Below, piece after piece: positions 63,896-64,000 of a stretch of DNA of 64,000 bases (position 1 is the stretch's first letter; the number at the start of each line of letters is the position of its first letter). The stretch covers positions 34,249,157-34,313,156 of the forward strand of contig CM039516.1 in assembly GCA_022432975.1 (NCBI GenBank). Reading direction: 5' to 3'. The notes under the pieces are model-generated. The model was not told where the DNA came from and made no database searches. It worked only from the letters and a program-made list of their open reading frames with translations. A program made the position numbers and the translations under genes. Source of the DNA: Begonia masoniana. Taxonomy: Eukaryota; Streptophyta; Magnoliopsida; Cucurbitales; Begoniaceae.

Positions 63896-64000
63896 TACTT
63901 CAATTTTTAACATTTTGACGCTTATTTTAAACCAGTTTTAACCCGACTTTTTCCGACATATTTTAAACATATTTTGGCATGTTTTCCAACAAAATTTGAG

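Larger units (their letters stand above)
61355..64000 (+). mobile_element. LTR 2: Gypsy LTR nested in LTR 1, runs off the window
   Basis: It starts TGTAACACCCGAG and repeats the same ordered blocks as LTR 1: AACCAGGTAAGTAGTGG (62391-62407), GCCTTCGGGCCTACACCA, a tandem duplication, GCTAAGCGTTAGGCTTACC (63117-63135), TTCTATGGTGTAG|GTGACGA (63146-63165). It then has a GTGTCGACACC cluster. The 3' end is beyond 64000. LTR 1 and LTR 2 are related but distinct subfamilies. Confidence 0.78.

Overview
This is a plant nuclear window, most likely from a eudicot. The evidence is a spliced single-domain rhodanese gene of the plant STR16/17/18 type, fragments of plant transcription factor genes (R2R3-MYB and IDD/SGR5-like zinc finger), and a dense nest of plant transposons: Tekay- and CRM-like Ty3/Gypsy, SIRE-like Ty1/Copia, Mutator-like elements, a TRIM and a Cassandra solo LTR. 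I cannot name the species. Only one host gene looks functional, the rhodanese gene at 34.9-36.2 kb, and even it carries a probable 1-nt frameshift near its end. There is a 100-N gap at 40,662-40,761.

Layout. 1-5.3 kb: a decayed CRM-like Gypsy element (gag, protease, then a large pol deletion) with a 361-bp TRIM inserted in its protease region, followed by an LTR containing about 213 copies of AAGCCC. 5.4-13.5 kb: minus-strand LTR sequence (LTR A) with about 193 copies of a 17-mer, holding a nested solo LTR (LTR B, 9445-12913, TSD GAAAA) with a 1101-bp poly-T. 13.5-31.2 kb: a second CRM-like Gypsy pol, split inside its integrase by a complete Tekay-type element (15242-29755, TSD AGTAG). The Tekay LTRs are swollen by 21-bp palindrome arrays, (TA)n and poly-T. 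31.2-34.0 kb: a minus-strand MULE transposase pseudogene and its non-coding end. 34.9-36.2 kb: the rhodanese gene. 37.3-39.3 kb: a minus-strand Copia remnant. 42.0-51.6 kb: a Mutator-like element with about 200-bp TIRs and a perfect 9-bp TSD that has captured a MYB fragment and an IDD fragment (a Pack-MULE). It is itself inflated by two large solo LTRs, and one of these contains a Cassandra solo LTR. 51.6-53.9 kb: minus-strand Gypsy and Copia debris. 54.3-59.1 kb: a SIRE-like Copia element with a 477-bp MULE-type MITE (9-bp TSD). 59.1-64 kb: two more Gypsy LTRs, the second apparently inserted in the first, running off the window.

The most unusual pattern is that nearly every LTR here, plus the MULE and its MITE, carries in its non-coding part a cluster of short CpG-centred palindromes or near-palindromes, with a motif specific to each family (CGATCGATCG, CCACCGGTGG, TCATCCGGTGA, GTCGACC, GTGTCGACAC, GAACGGTCGG). 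In the Gypsy LTRs the cluster usually lies downstream of a conserved splice-acceptor-like block and close to the LTR 3' end. Several of these clusters have expanded into perfect arrays of 1-3 kb. This could be a family-specific regulatory or anti-silencing binding platform. The extreme homogeneity of the arrays and the many 1-nt indels between LTR copies also suggest that part of it is a long-read assembly artefact. Both readings are given below.
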